64,000 nucleotides of DNA from Chloroflexota bacterium (GTDB lineage Bacteria; Chloroflexota; Anaerolineae; UBA2200), in contig JAUWJD010000003.1 in the NCBI GenBank assembly GCA_030607875.1, positions 62,001 to 126,000 on the forward strand. Direction: 5' to 3'. How positions within the stretch are numbered: position 1 is the first letter of the stretch; each line of letters opens with the position of its first letter. The notes below the pieces were generated by a model. The model was given only the letters and a program-made list of their open reading frames with translations, was not told the origin of the DNA and searched no databases. Of the stretch, positions 54,034 to 61,459 are shown piece by piece. A program made the translations under genes and the position numbers.

Positions 54034-55299
54034 ATGGTGGCATCAATGAACAAGTACGCCCACGGGGCGGGACGTCGGCATCGCGTGCTTTACGTAGATA
54101 CAGCACCGACGGCCGGAGGCTCTGTCGTCAGTCTCTACGAGTTGCTCAGGAAACTAGACCGGTCGCGTTATGAGCCTGTCGTGCTTAGTTACACACCTCA
54201 CCCGTACGTGGATAACTTCCGGGCTTTGGGCGTGGATATGATTGTATGGAATGTTTATGCTGCGCAGAATCACCGCCCTGAATGGGTGAAAGAGGCGAGA
54301 AAATCCGCACCTGTTCACTGGCTGCGCCGAACTGCACGGGGTTCAAGGCTCTACCATGCGCTAGGGTTCTCGATGCTACTGATGCACCGCGTGTGGCCAC
54401 ATGCACAAGCTTTGCGAGACATCATTTGTCAGAAGAAGGTGGATTTGCTGCACACCAACATCCGCGTGGGCCACGATCGCGAGGGTATCATCGCTGCCAA
54501 GATGGCCGGTATTCCTTGCGTGTCCCATGTCCGAGACTTTGAAGAGCTGGGTTGGTTTGATCGGAAGCTGGCTGGCATGGTCAGCGCTTTCATCTATATC
54601 TCGGAAGCTGTACAAAAGTGCCATCTGCAAGCAGGAGTGCCGCGTGATAAAGGTAGGGTTGTGTACAACGCTGTTGACACTTCGGCTTTTACCGTTACGC
54701 CTGATGTGCTGGGCGGGCGCAACAGCTTGGGCCTCGCGAGTGACGATCTGGTCGTCGGCATGGTGGGACGTCTGGAGCGTTGGAAGGGGCAGGATGTCTT
54801 CTTGCGTGCTATAGCGCTAGTCAAGGATGCTGTTCCACAAGCCAAGGGCATTGTCATCGGTGATCCAGTTCCATACGATCCAGATTACGGTCATCTGCTT
54901 TGGGCACTGTGTGATGAACTGGACTTGTCTAGGTGGGTTGTCTTCCGTCCATTTCAACAGGATGTGCCAACGATAATGGCTGCGTTGGATCTGCTGGTGC
55001 TGGCTTCCACGTCGCCTGAGCCTTTCGGGCGAGTGCTCATCGAGGCTATGGCTGCTGGGAAACCGGTTGTGGCCACCGATGCAGGCGCGGCGCGGGAGAT
55101 CGTAGACGATGGAATCCAGGGCCTGTTGGTGCCTCCAGGTGACGTACGGGCTCTTGCTGCTGCGATCGTCCATATCCTGACCCACCGAGACGAGGCGGCA
55201 GCTATGGGAAAGAGGGGTCAGGCCAGAGTGCGGCAACAGTTTGATGTGCAGCAATACGTGGACAGTGTGCAGGCTGTCTATCGTGACCTGCTCGCGTAG
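54034..55299 (+). CDS. GT4 glycosyltransferase
   Basis: A 421-residue GT-B enzyme. VLYVDTAPTAGGSVVSLYELL opens the N-domain, VDLLHTNIRVGHDREGI and ISEAVQKCHLQAGV follow, and VVGMVGRLERWKGQDVFLRA and PEPFGRVLIEAMAAGKPVVATD (with the two Glu of the EX7E motif) close the donor domain. It should act in the cytoplasm on the lipid-linked repeat unit. ATG 54034 is three bases after the YfhO stop; ATG 54046, preceded by GGTGG, is an alternative. Confidence 0.87.
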   Translation: MVASMNKYAHGAGRRHRVLYVDTAPTAGGSVVSLYELLRKLDRSRYEPVVLSYTPHPYVDNFRALGVDMIVWNVYAAQNHRPEWVKEARKSAPVHWLRRTARGSRLYHALGFSMLLMHRVWPHAQALRDIICQKKVDLLHTNIRVGHDREGIIAAKMAGIPCVSHVRDFEELGWFDRKLAGMVSAFIYISEAVQKCHLQAGVPRDKGRVVYNAVDTSAFTVTPDVLGGRNSLGLASDDLVVGMVGRLERWKGQDVFLRAIALVKDAVPQAKGIVIGDPVPYDPDYGHLLWALCDELDLSRWVVFRPFQQDVPTIMAALDLLVLASTSPEPFGRVLIEAMAAGKPVVATDAGAAREIVDDGIQGLLVPPGDVRALAAAIVHILTHRDEAAAMGKRGQARVRQQFDVQQYVDSVQAVYRDLLA

Positions 55300-55336
55300 G
55301 TCTGACTGCGGGGCGAAGGGATATTAGGGGATTCCC

Positions 55337-56866
55337 ATGAGCAGAGTGCAATCCATCGGAGGAATCGAGCGGGCCAAGACCCTTCTGATTACCTTGCTAT
55401 TGATCATTCTCGCTGTGGCCGTGGGGCTCTACCTGGGCAATTGGATCGCCTCACCGGATTGGCAAGCTGCCGTGCGCTTTGCGGTGATGGGTGTCCTGGT
55501 GCTTGTCATTCTAGTGAGCCCCTTCGATGGGATGCTGCTGTGGATGATAATTGCGCCTTTTGGAGCAGCAACCTTCACGGAGATTTGGCGAATCCTGAAT
55601 TTTCGTATGCCCCCGGGTATTCCGGACTTGACGCCGGATCGACTGGCTGTGGCCCTGCTGAGCATTCTCTTTGTGGCGCACCTGGGAACCGGTAGGAGAA
55701 AGCTGCGGCCCCTGGGCCCGGAAGTGTTCATGGCCATGTTCTGTATCATGGTGTTGCCTGCGGCCGCGGTTGGGTTGAGTGGCATCAACGCCACAGGTCA
55801 GGCGTTGCTCGACAAGTTCATCGTACCTTTTCTGACCTTTGTCCTGGCCAAGAATCTCTATGAAGAGGAAACTGGCCTCCAGAAGCTCAGTGTAACTCTG
55901 GGCGTGATTGGGGTTTACATATCCTTCATGGTTTTCTACGAACACCTGACTGGCCAACCGCTCTTTGTCGGCGTTGGCAGGACCACGGCCTACACACGAA
56001 GCCTGCGCAAGATTATCAGCCTCCTGGGCAATCCGGCCTTTCTCGGCACTGTGTTGGGCATGATTGTGCCAATCGCCCTGTACAACCTTGTGCGGGCGCG
56101 CTCTCCGTATCGCAAGGCTTTCTACGGCGGGTTGTTCCTGACTACATTGCTGGGCAACTTTTTCTGCTACAACCGTGGCGCGTGGCTGGCACTGGCGGCT
56201 GGTCTGCTGGTGCTGCTCCTCGAGCGGCGGTACCGGCGCATTTTGCTACCCATTATCCTTGTTGGGGCTGTGGTTGGTCTGGTGTACTGGCAGGTGATCA
56301 GTGCCAGCGCTCTGGTCACCGAGCGGCTATCGAATGTCAGTTCGCTTCGGTTCCGTCTGAACTTGCTGGAAGTAAGCATCAAGATGATTCGGGACAACCC
56401 GCTCTTTGGAGTGGGATTTGGCAATTTTTCCAACTATTTTATCGAATACGGTGGGCACTGGGAGACTCTTGCCTATGACCTCCCGGCTCCGCACAATACC
56501 TATGTTCTCGTCCTTTCAACCATGGGCCTCGTTTCCTTTGTCCCCTATGTGCTGATCTTCCTTCTCATGTTCCTGAAGATAACAGCGGCATTACGTCGTT
56601 CCAGAGGGGACAAACGGGTGGACGGAGCCTTGTTGGTGTCGGGTTTGGCGGTCCTTGCAGTCTATACAGTATCTTCGGCTGCTGTAGACCTCTACATTAA
56701 CGTCTTCACCAGCCTGGTGTTCTTCTTGATCACAGGCACGATTCTGGGCTATGTGAGCCCCTTGCCCACGTCTCGGCCAGGACCACAAACTCTTCGTCCC
56801 GCAGAGGGGGGCACAAGCGAGGGTGCCGAACAAGACACAACCAGGCTTGCGGCGGCGAGGGGGTAG
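55337..56866 (+). CDS. O-antigen ligase / Wzy-type polymerase
   Basis: A 509-residue membrane protein with about twelve hydrophobic helices and the Wzy_C/WaaL features: NRGAWLALAAGLLVLLL before the large loop, RLNLLEVSIKMIRDNPLFGVGFGNF, and PHNTYVLVLSTMGLVSFVPY with the conserved His. It is the only candidate polymerase or ligase in the window, so it may polymerise the unit exported by the flippase rather than ligate it to a lipid core. The C-terminal 35 residues are polar and low-complexity. ATG 55337 follows a G-rich site. Confidence 0.87.
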   Translation: MSRVQSIGGIERAKTLLITLLLIILAVAVGLYLGNWIASPDWQAAVRFAVMGVLVLVILVSPFDGMLLWMIIAPFGAATFTEIWRILNFRMPPGIPDLTPDRLAVALLSILFVAHLGTGRRKLRPLGPEVFMAMFCIMVLPAAAVGLSGINATGQALLDKFIVPFLTFVLAKNLYEEETGLQKLSVTLGVIGVYISFMVFYEHLTGQPLFVGVGRTTAYTRSLRKIISLLGNPAFLGTVLGMIVPIALYNLVRARSPYRKAFYGGLFLTTLLGNFFCYNRGAWLALAAGLLVLLLERRYRRILLPIILVGAVVGLVYWQVISASALVTERLSNVSSLRFRLNLLEVSIKMIRDNPLFGVGFGNFSNYFIEYGGHWETLAYDLPAPHNTYVLVLSTMGLVSFVPYVLIFLLMFLKITAALRRSRGDKRVDGALLVSGLAVLAVYTVSSAAVDLYINVFTSLVFFLITGTILGYVSPLPTSRPGPQTLRPAEGGTSEGAEQDTTRLAAARG

Positions 56867-56871
56867 CGGCT

Positions 56872-58038
56872 GTGCGTGTGGCGATGCTTGGCCAGTATCC
56901 TCTTGACGAATCGCGCATCGTCGGCGGACCGGAGGCGGTGATTGTGCCTCTGCTGCGTGGCCTGGCGCGGTTTGAGGATCTGGAGGTGCATGTCGTCACC
57001 TGCCTGCCAGGGGTCGAAGATCAGTCGATCCGAACTGCCTCTGGCTGGCCACTGCATGTCCTGAAGCGCAGACGTTTGGGCCGGATCACCTTCCACAAAA
57101 GGGATGTCTCCAGTATGGGGCGTACACTGCGACGCTTGGCGCCCGATGTGGTACATGCTCAAGGCATAGGCATCTATGCCGCCGCCGCTGCAAGTTCCCC
57201 CTACCCACACGTGGCTACGACACACGGCATTTTCTCTCGCGAGGCCGAGTTCGCCACGGGCTTGGCCTCTCGCTTCAGGGGCTTTATGGATAGTGCCTTT
57301 GAGAGGTACTGTGTGGCCAGGATAAAGAATCTCATCTCCATCAGTCCCTATGTCGAAGAAGAACTAGCACGCATAGGCGGTTTCAGAGGACGCATCTATC
57401 GCATCGACAACCCGGGGGCTGATGCCTACTTCACCGTGAACACTGAGGGCGAAGAAGCAACTATCTTGTATGCAGGCAGGGTCATCCCTCGAAAGGATCT
57501 CTTGACCCTGTTGCGCACATTGGTGATAGTGCGTAAGGAGATACCGCAGGTCCGTCTGCGAGTAGCAGGGGAAACGGAGAGCGCCCCCGCTTACTTTGAA
57601 ACTTGCCGCCAGTTCATTGAGCAGCAGGCGCTTGGCACAGCAGTGACATTCCTGGGGTCCTTGCCGATGGAGCAAATGGTCCAAGAGTACGCGCGGTGTG
57701 CGGTCTTGGCCTTGTCATCGAAGCAAGAGACAGCCCCGGTGGCTGTGGCCGAGGCCATGGCCGCTGGCCGCCCCGTCGTTGCTACGAGGGTTTGTGGAGT
57801 GCCCTACATGGTCGAAGACGGCGTCAGTGGCCTCCTGGTAGACTCTCACGTAGACGGGCTGGCCAGTGCGTTGGTGCGTGTCCTGCGTGACCGCCGCCTG
57901 CGTAAGCAAATGGGGCAGCACGGGCGAGAGTTGGCAGAAGAACGTTTCCGTGTGCATGTCGTGGCTGGTAAGACACGCCAGGTCTATTTGCAGCTTGCTA
58001 CAACAGGCAACGGGCAGCACGCGCCTGGCAAGCCATAG
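56872..58038 (+). CDS. GT4 glycosyltransferase
   Basis: A 388-residue GT-B enzyme. The N-domain has MLGQYPLDESRIVGGPEAVI, PDVVHAQGIGIY and VATTHGIFSREAEF; ISPYVEEELARIG and YRIDNPGADAYF lead to the donor domain with ILYAGRVIPRKDLLTLL and SSKQETAPVAVAEAMAAGRPVVAT. It is paralogous to the protein at 59277-60419, sharing THGI/IHGV, RIDNP and the QETAP block. GTG 56872 follows GAGGGGGT. It directly precedes a radical SAM gene. Confidence 0.86.
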   Translation: MRVAMLGQYPLDESRIVGGPEAVIVPLLRGLARFEDLEVHVVTCLPGVEDQSIRTASGWPLHVLKRRRLGRITFHKRDVSSMGRTLRRLAPDVVHAQGIGIYAAAAASSPYPHVATTHGIFSREAEFATGLASRFRGFMDSAFERYCVARIKNLISISPYVEEELARIGGFRGRIYRIDNPGADAYFTVNTEGEEATILYAGRVIPRKDLLTLLRTLVIVRKEIPQVRLRVAGETESAPAYFETCRQFIEQQALGTAVTFLGSLPMEQMVQEYARCAVLALSSKQETAPVAVAEAMAAGRPVVATRVCGVPYMVEDGVSGLLVDSHVDGLASALVRVLRDRRLRKQMGQHGRELAEERFRVHVVAGKTRQVYLQLATTGNGQHAPGKP

Positions 58039-58056
58039 TTGAGACTGGAGCAAATC

Positions 58057-59280
58057 ATGCAGCGTTCCTTCCTGAAAAAGCTATTCACTGCGCGGTGGGA
58101 TGTCATCTTGTGTGGATTCTACGACTACAACATCCTGCGCCATTTTCGCACGCTGCCACCACGTCAGTTGCAGATCAATGTCACTTATCATTGTAACGCG
58201 CGGTGCACGATGTGCAACATCTGGCAGATGGAGGAGCGCAAGGAGCTGAGTCTGGAGGATTTCTCCCGTTTGCTGGACGACAGCATCTTCACCGGCATCG
58301 AGCGGCTGACTTTGTCAGGGGGTGAACCCACTTTGCGCCGCGATTTGGTTCCCTTGACCGAGCTATTCATGGACAAGATGCCGCGCCTGGTTTCACTGAC
58401 CCTGATTACCAATGGACTCGCCGTAGAGCGCATACTTGCTGACAGTCGCGCCATGATCGGGCTCTGCGCGGAGCGAGGTATTCACTTCAACGTCTCGGTG
58501 TCCCTGGACGGGGTGGGGCCTGTGCACGACGAGATGCGCAATGTCCCCGGAGCATTTGCCAGGGTAGAACGGTGTCTGATGGGGCTGAAGGAGCTGCAGA
58601 CCGCGCCCCGCCATCCTTTGGGCGGGGAAGAGCGTCTCTTCTGGCTGGGTGCTGGCTGTGTGATCACGCGCAAGAATCTCTATCATCTGCGCGAACTGCA
58701 GGCCTGGTGTGATGCGCGCGGCATCGAGCTGGGCTTTCAGTTGGTCGGCTTTCACGAGACCTACGTTGCCAACGTCGAGCGCCGTGGGGATCTAGATTTT
58801 GATGAGGCAGATCGCCAACACCTGTTCGAGTTCTTGGAGGAACTGGCTGTCACACGCTCACCATCGGACTTTATGGCCTACTACTGGGACGACATGCTGA
58901 GAATGTATCGCGATGGTCGGCCCCGGCACACACCCTGCCCATTTGCCGTAGACTCATTCGTCCTGGATGCCTATGGAGACATGTATTATTGTCTATCAGA
59001 ACGCAAAATCGGCAACTGCCTCGCTCAACAAACTGCGAGACACGGCCTCGCCGAACTCCGCGATGGGCAGTCTGCTTCTGATTCGTCCGCTAGCATGGGA
59101 CCTTGCAGCACCATCTATTACGCTCCCGGGAATCTAGCTTTCCGCGACGAGCTCACTCGCTCAGCCTGTTTGCGCTGCAACAGTGGCTGCTTCGTCAATG
59201 TGGGGATCAAAAAAGACCTGAAGGGCTATCTGTGGTTTCTGCTCAAGGGAATCTTTGGGTCACGGCAGGGGCACCAATGA
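58057..59280 (+). CDS. Radical SAM/SPASM-like protein
   Basis: A 407-residue radical SAM enzyme with C46-x3-C50-x2-C53 in YHCNARCTMCN, SGGEPTLRRDL, LITNGL and VSLDGVGPVHDEMRN. Further Cys residues near the C-terminus (HTPCPF, YYCLSERKIGNCL, SACLRCNSGC) fit auxiliary Fe-S clusters of the SPASM type. ATG 58057 is set by GGAG seven bases upstream. Two stretches, residues about 184-191 and 322-340, are encoded by copies of the 27-bp palindromic repeat. It lies between two paralogous GT4 genes, so it probably modifies a sugar, lipid or an unidentified substrate of this pathway. Confidence 0.85.
   Translation: MQRSFLKKLFTARWDVILCGFYDYNILRHFRTLPPRQLQINVTYHCNARCTMCNIWQMEERKELSLEDFSRLLDDSIFTGIERLTLSGGEPTLRRDLVPLTELFMDKMPRLVSLTLITNGLAVERILADSRAMIGLCAERGIHFNVSVSLDGVGPVHDEMRNVPGAFARVERCLMGLKELQTAPRHPLGGEERLFWLGAGCVITRKNLYHLRELQAWCDARGIELGFQLVGFHETYVANVERRGDLDFDEADRQHLFEFLEELAVTRSPSDFMAYYWDDMLRMYRDGRPRHTPCPFAVDSFVLDAYGDMYYCLSERKIGNCLAQQTARHGLAELRDGQSASDSSASMGPCSTIYYAPGNLAFRDELTRSACLRCNSGCFVNVGIKKDLKGYLWFLLKGIFGSRQGHQ
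58606..58627 (+). repeat. 27-bp-family palindrome inside radical SAM gene
   Basis: CCCCGCC at 58606-58612, spacer ATCCTTTG, GGCGGGG at 58621-58627: perfect 7-bp arms and the 8-base spacer of the family, in the orientation opposite to the copy at 52540. It is read in frame as APRHPLGGE. Confidence 0.8.
59020..59075 (+). repeat. Degenerate 27-bp-family repeat inside radical SAM gene
   Basis: CTCGCT at 59020 and CTCGCC at 59047 stand exactly 27 bp apart, with GCGAGAC between them and GATGGGCAG after. The spacer has drifted, so this copy is weaker than the others. It encodes the region LAQQTARHGLAELRDGQS between the auxiliary cysteines. Confidence 0.5.
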
Positions 59281-60419
59281 CGTTACGAGTGGCTCTGGTG
59301 GCGCTGTACCCTGCTCCCGGAGGAAAAGCACCGGGAGGCGTGCGAGCTGTGGTGCAGAATCTCGTGCGTGGCTTGCAAGCCCACGATGACCTGCAGATGC
59401 ACGTTATTCACTGCCATTCTGACATCCAGTGGAGCGTCACGGTCGAGGAGGACCATACGACCATTCATTACATCGCCAGGCCCAGGCAGCGCCTGGTGCC
59501 AAACACCCTGACTTCGATCATACGAGTCGAACATCTGCTCCGTCAGGTGCAGCCCGACATAGTCAACACGCATGCCGCGCACTATACAATAGCCGCATTG
59601 CGCGCAGGCTATCCTACGGTCTACACGATTCATGGAGTGGTACACCGCGAGGCTCAGGTATACCGGAGCACACCCTTCGATCGCTTGCGTTTCTGGCTGG
59701 AAAGTGCCTGTGATCGTTACGCTGTGCAACATGTGCGCGATATTGTCGCCATCAGCCCGTACGTGTTGGAGGAATATCGCGGTCGCAGCGGTGCTCGTTT
59801 CCACCGCATAGACAACCCGCTACCCAGCCGCTTTTTCACCACTCCGAATTTGGAGGAAGAGGGAAGATTGCTCTACGCTGGGACGATTGACGAGCGCAAG
59901 AACGTCGTGGATCTCTTGCGTGCTTTGGCCATTGTGCGTCAGAAAGTGCCAGGTGTCCGACTGCGCATCGCCGGCAGGTCTACCAGCCAGAGCTATTACC
60001 GCAGGGTGCAGGAGTTTGTGGCTGCTGAGGGCCTGGAGCCCAACGTAGAATTCCTTGGCCTGCAAAACGGTGCAGACATGGTGCGGGAATACGCGCACTG
60101 CGCAGCCGTCGTCTTGGCTTCACGCCAGGAAACAGCGCCCATGGCGGTACTTGAGGCCATGGCGGCTGCCAAACCCGTTGTAGCCACTCGAGTTGGCGGT
60201 GTGCCTGCTCTGGTAGAAGATGGCCGCAGTGGATTTACTGTTGAAGCTGGCGATGTCGAGGCCCTTGCGCAGCGCGTCGTGGATTTGTTGATGAATGAGA
60301 ATCTGCGCCATCGTATGGGCCAACGGGCACGTCAACTTGCGGAACGCTTCCACGTGCAGAAGATTGCAGCGCAATACCGCCAACTGTACTACGACGTTGC
60401 TGGTAAGAAGATGCCGTGA
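59277..60419 (+). CDS. GT4 glycosyltransferase
   Basis: A 380-residue GT-B enzyme: ALYPAPGGKAPGGVRAVVQNL, PDIVNTHAAHYTI, VYTIHGVVHREAQ, ISPYVLEEY and HRIDNPLPSRFF in the N-domain; LLYAGTIDERKNVVDLL and SRQETAPMAVLEAMAAAKPVVAT in the donor domain. It is a paralogue of the protein at 56872-58038. ATG 59277 overlaps the radical SAM stop (ATGA). The earlier open frame lies wholly within the radical SAM gene and is not used. Confidence 0.87.
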   Translation: MTLRVALVALYPAPGGKAPGGVRAVVQNLVRGLQAHDDLQMHVIHCHSDIQWSVTVEEDHTTIHYIARPRQRLVPNTLTSIIRVEHLLRQVQPDIVNTHAAHYTIAALRAGYPTVYTIHGVVHREAQVYRSTPFDRLRFWLESACDRYAVQHVRDIVAISPYVLEEYRGRSGARFHRIDNPLPSRFFTTPNLEEEGRLLYAGTIDERKNVVDLLRALAIVRQKVPGVRLRIAGRSTSQSYYRRVQEFVAAEGLEPNVEFLGLQNGADMVREYAHCAAVVLASRQETAPMAVLEAMAAAKPVVATRVGGVPALVEDGRSGFTVEAGDVEALAQRVVDLLMNENLRHRMGQRARQLAERFHVQKIAAQYRQLYYDVAGKKMP

Positions 60420-61459
60420 GGATCTTGCTGTTCTCCGAGCGCCTGCGCGCCCCCTATGACGAGGGCATCAAGAATGTCGCTGTGCACCTGATTGGAGCAC
60501 TGGCGGTCGATCACGATGTGCTGGCGCTTACCAGCGCTGGGCAAGAGGATACGGCGCATGGCATCCAGAATATGGATGTGAACCGCTTCTTGCTGAGTGC
60601 TGAATTGAGGAGAGCAGTCCGGCGCTTTCGGCCGCAGGCGATCATCTACGTGCCGACAGCCTGCGGGACGGTGTTCAGTTTTCTCCGCGCCCAAGTTCTT
60701 CGCCTGTACGGGCGGTTTGCGTGTACAGTCTTGATTGCTTTGCAACCGAGGCACTATACCGTGTGGGGAAGGTGGCTCATTGGTCGTCTAGCGCCAGATT
60801 GGGTATTGGCGCAGTCAACACGCACATCCGAGAGCTTGAGGAATCTGGGGTGTCGTACATCCCTTCTCCCGCCTGCCGTGGATGTGCAGCGTTTTCAGCC
60901 GATCCTGTCAGCAGAGAAGGCAGCGCTACGGGCCAGGTACGGAGTGCCTGTGGAGGCTACAGTAGTGACCCATGTGGGACATCTGAAAGGCAAACGCAAC
61001 CTATCTCGCTTCCTTGCGCTCCAAGCCCTGGTAGGCTATCATACCGTGTTGGTGGCCAGCACCAGCACCGAGCACGACGCGGTTCTGAAAGAGGCCCTGC
61101 GCAGTGCCGGGATCACCGTAATGGATGAGTATATAATGAACATTGAGGACATCTACCACCTTTCCGACCTTTATCTCTTTCTCGCGGAAGAGGACACGGC
61201 TGCAATCGAGTTGCCGCTATCGGTGCTGGAAGCAATGGCCTGCAACCTGCCGGTCGTTTGCACGCCCTTTGGCGGTCTACCAGACTTTTTTGAACAAGGT
61301 CATGGCCTGTTCTACTGGCGTGGTCAGACAGAGCTTTGCGATGTGGTGGAGCTGGCCCTATCGATACCATGTGCCACGCGAGCACTGGTGGAGTCGTGTA
61401 CCTGGTCTGCTGCGGCTCAATCGGTCACACAACTGCTATCAGCCAGCGGAGTGTCTTGA
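60416..61459 (+). CDS. GT4-like glycosyltransferase
   Basis: A 347-residue, somewhat short GT-B enzyme: LLFSERLRAPYDEGIKNVAVHLI at the N-terminus, WVLAQSTRTSESLRNLGC, THVGHLKGKRNLSRFL, and DTAAIELPLSVLEAMACNLPVVCTPFGGLPDFF with the EX7E-type Glu pair. GTG 60416 overlaps the previous stop (GTGA), and its own stop overlaps the next ATG by one base, so three consecutive genes are translationally coupled. Donor and acceptor are unknown. Confidence 0.84.
   Translation: MRILLFSERLRAPYDEGIKNVAVHLIGALAVDHDVLALTSAGQEDTAHGIQNMDVNRFLLSAELRRAVRRFRPQAIIYVPTACGTVFSFLRAQVLRLYGRFACTVLIALQPRHYTVWGRWLIGRLAPDWVLAQSTRTSESLRNLGCRTSLLPPAVDVQRFQPILSAEKAALRARYGVPVEATVVTHVGHLKGKRNLSRFLALQALVGYHTVLVASTSTEHDAVLKEALRSAGITVMDEYIMNIEDIYHLSDLYLFLAEEDTAAIELPLSVLEAMACNLPVVCTPFGGLPDFFEQGHGLFYWRGQTELCDVVELALSIPCATRALVESCTWSAAAQSVTQLLSASGVS

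Noticed and set aside
59103-59276. 58-codon upstream extension of the GT4 gene at 59277
   Set aside because: It lies wholly within the radical SAM gene, and ATG 59277 gives the expected GT4 N-terminus with an ATGA overlap.
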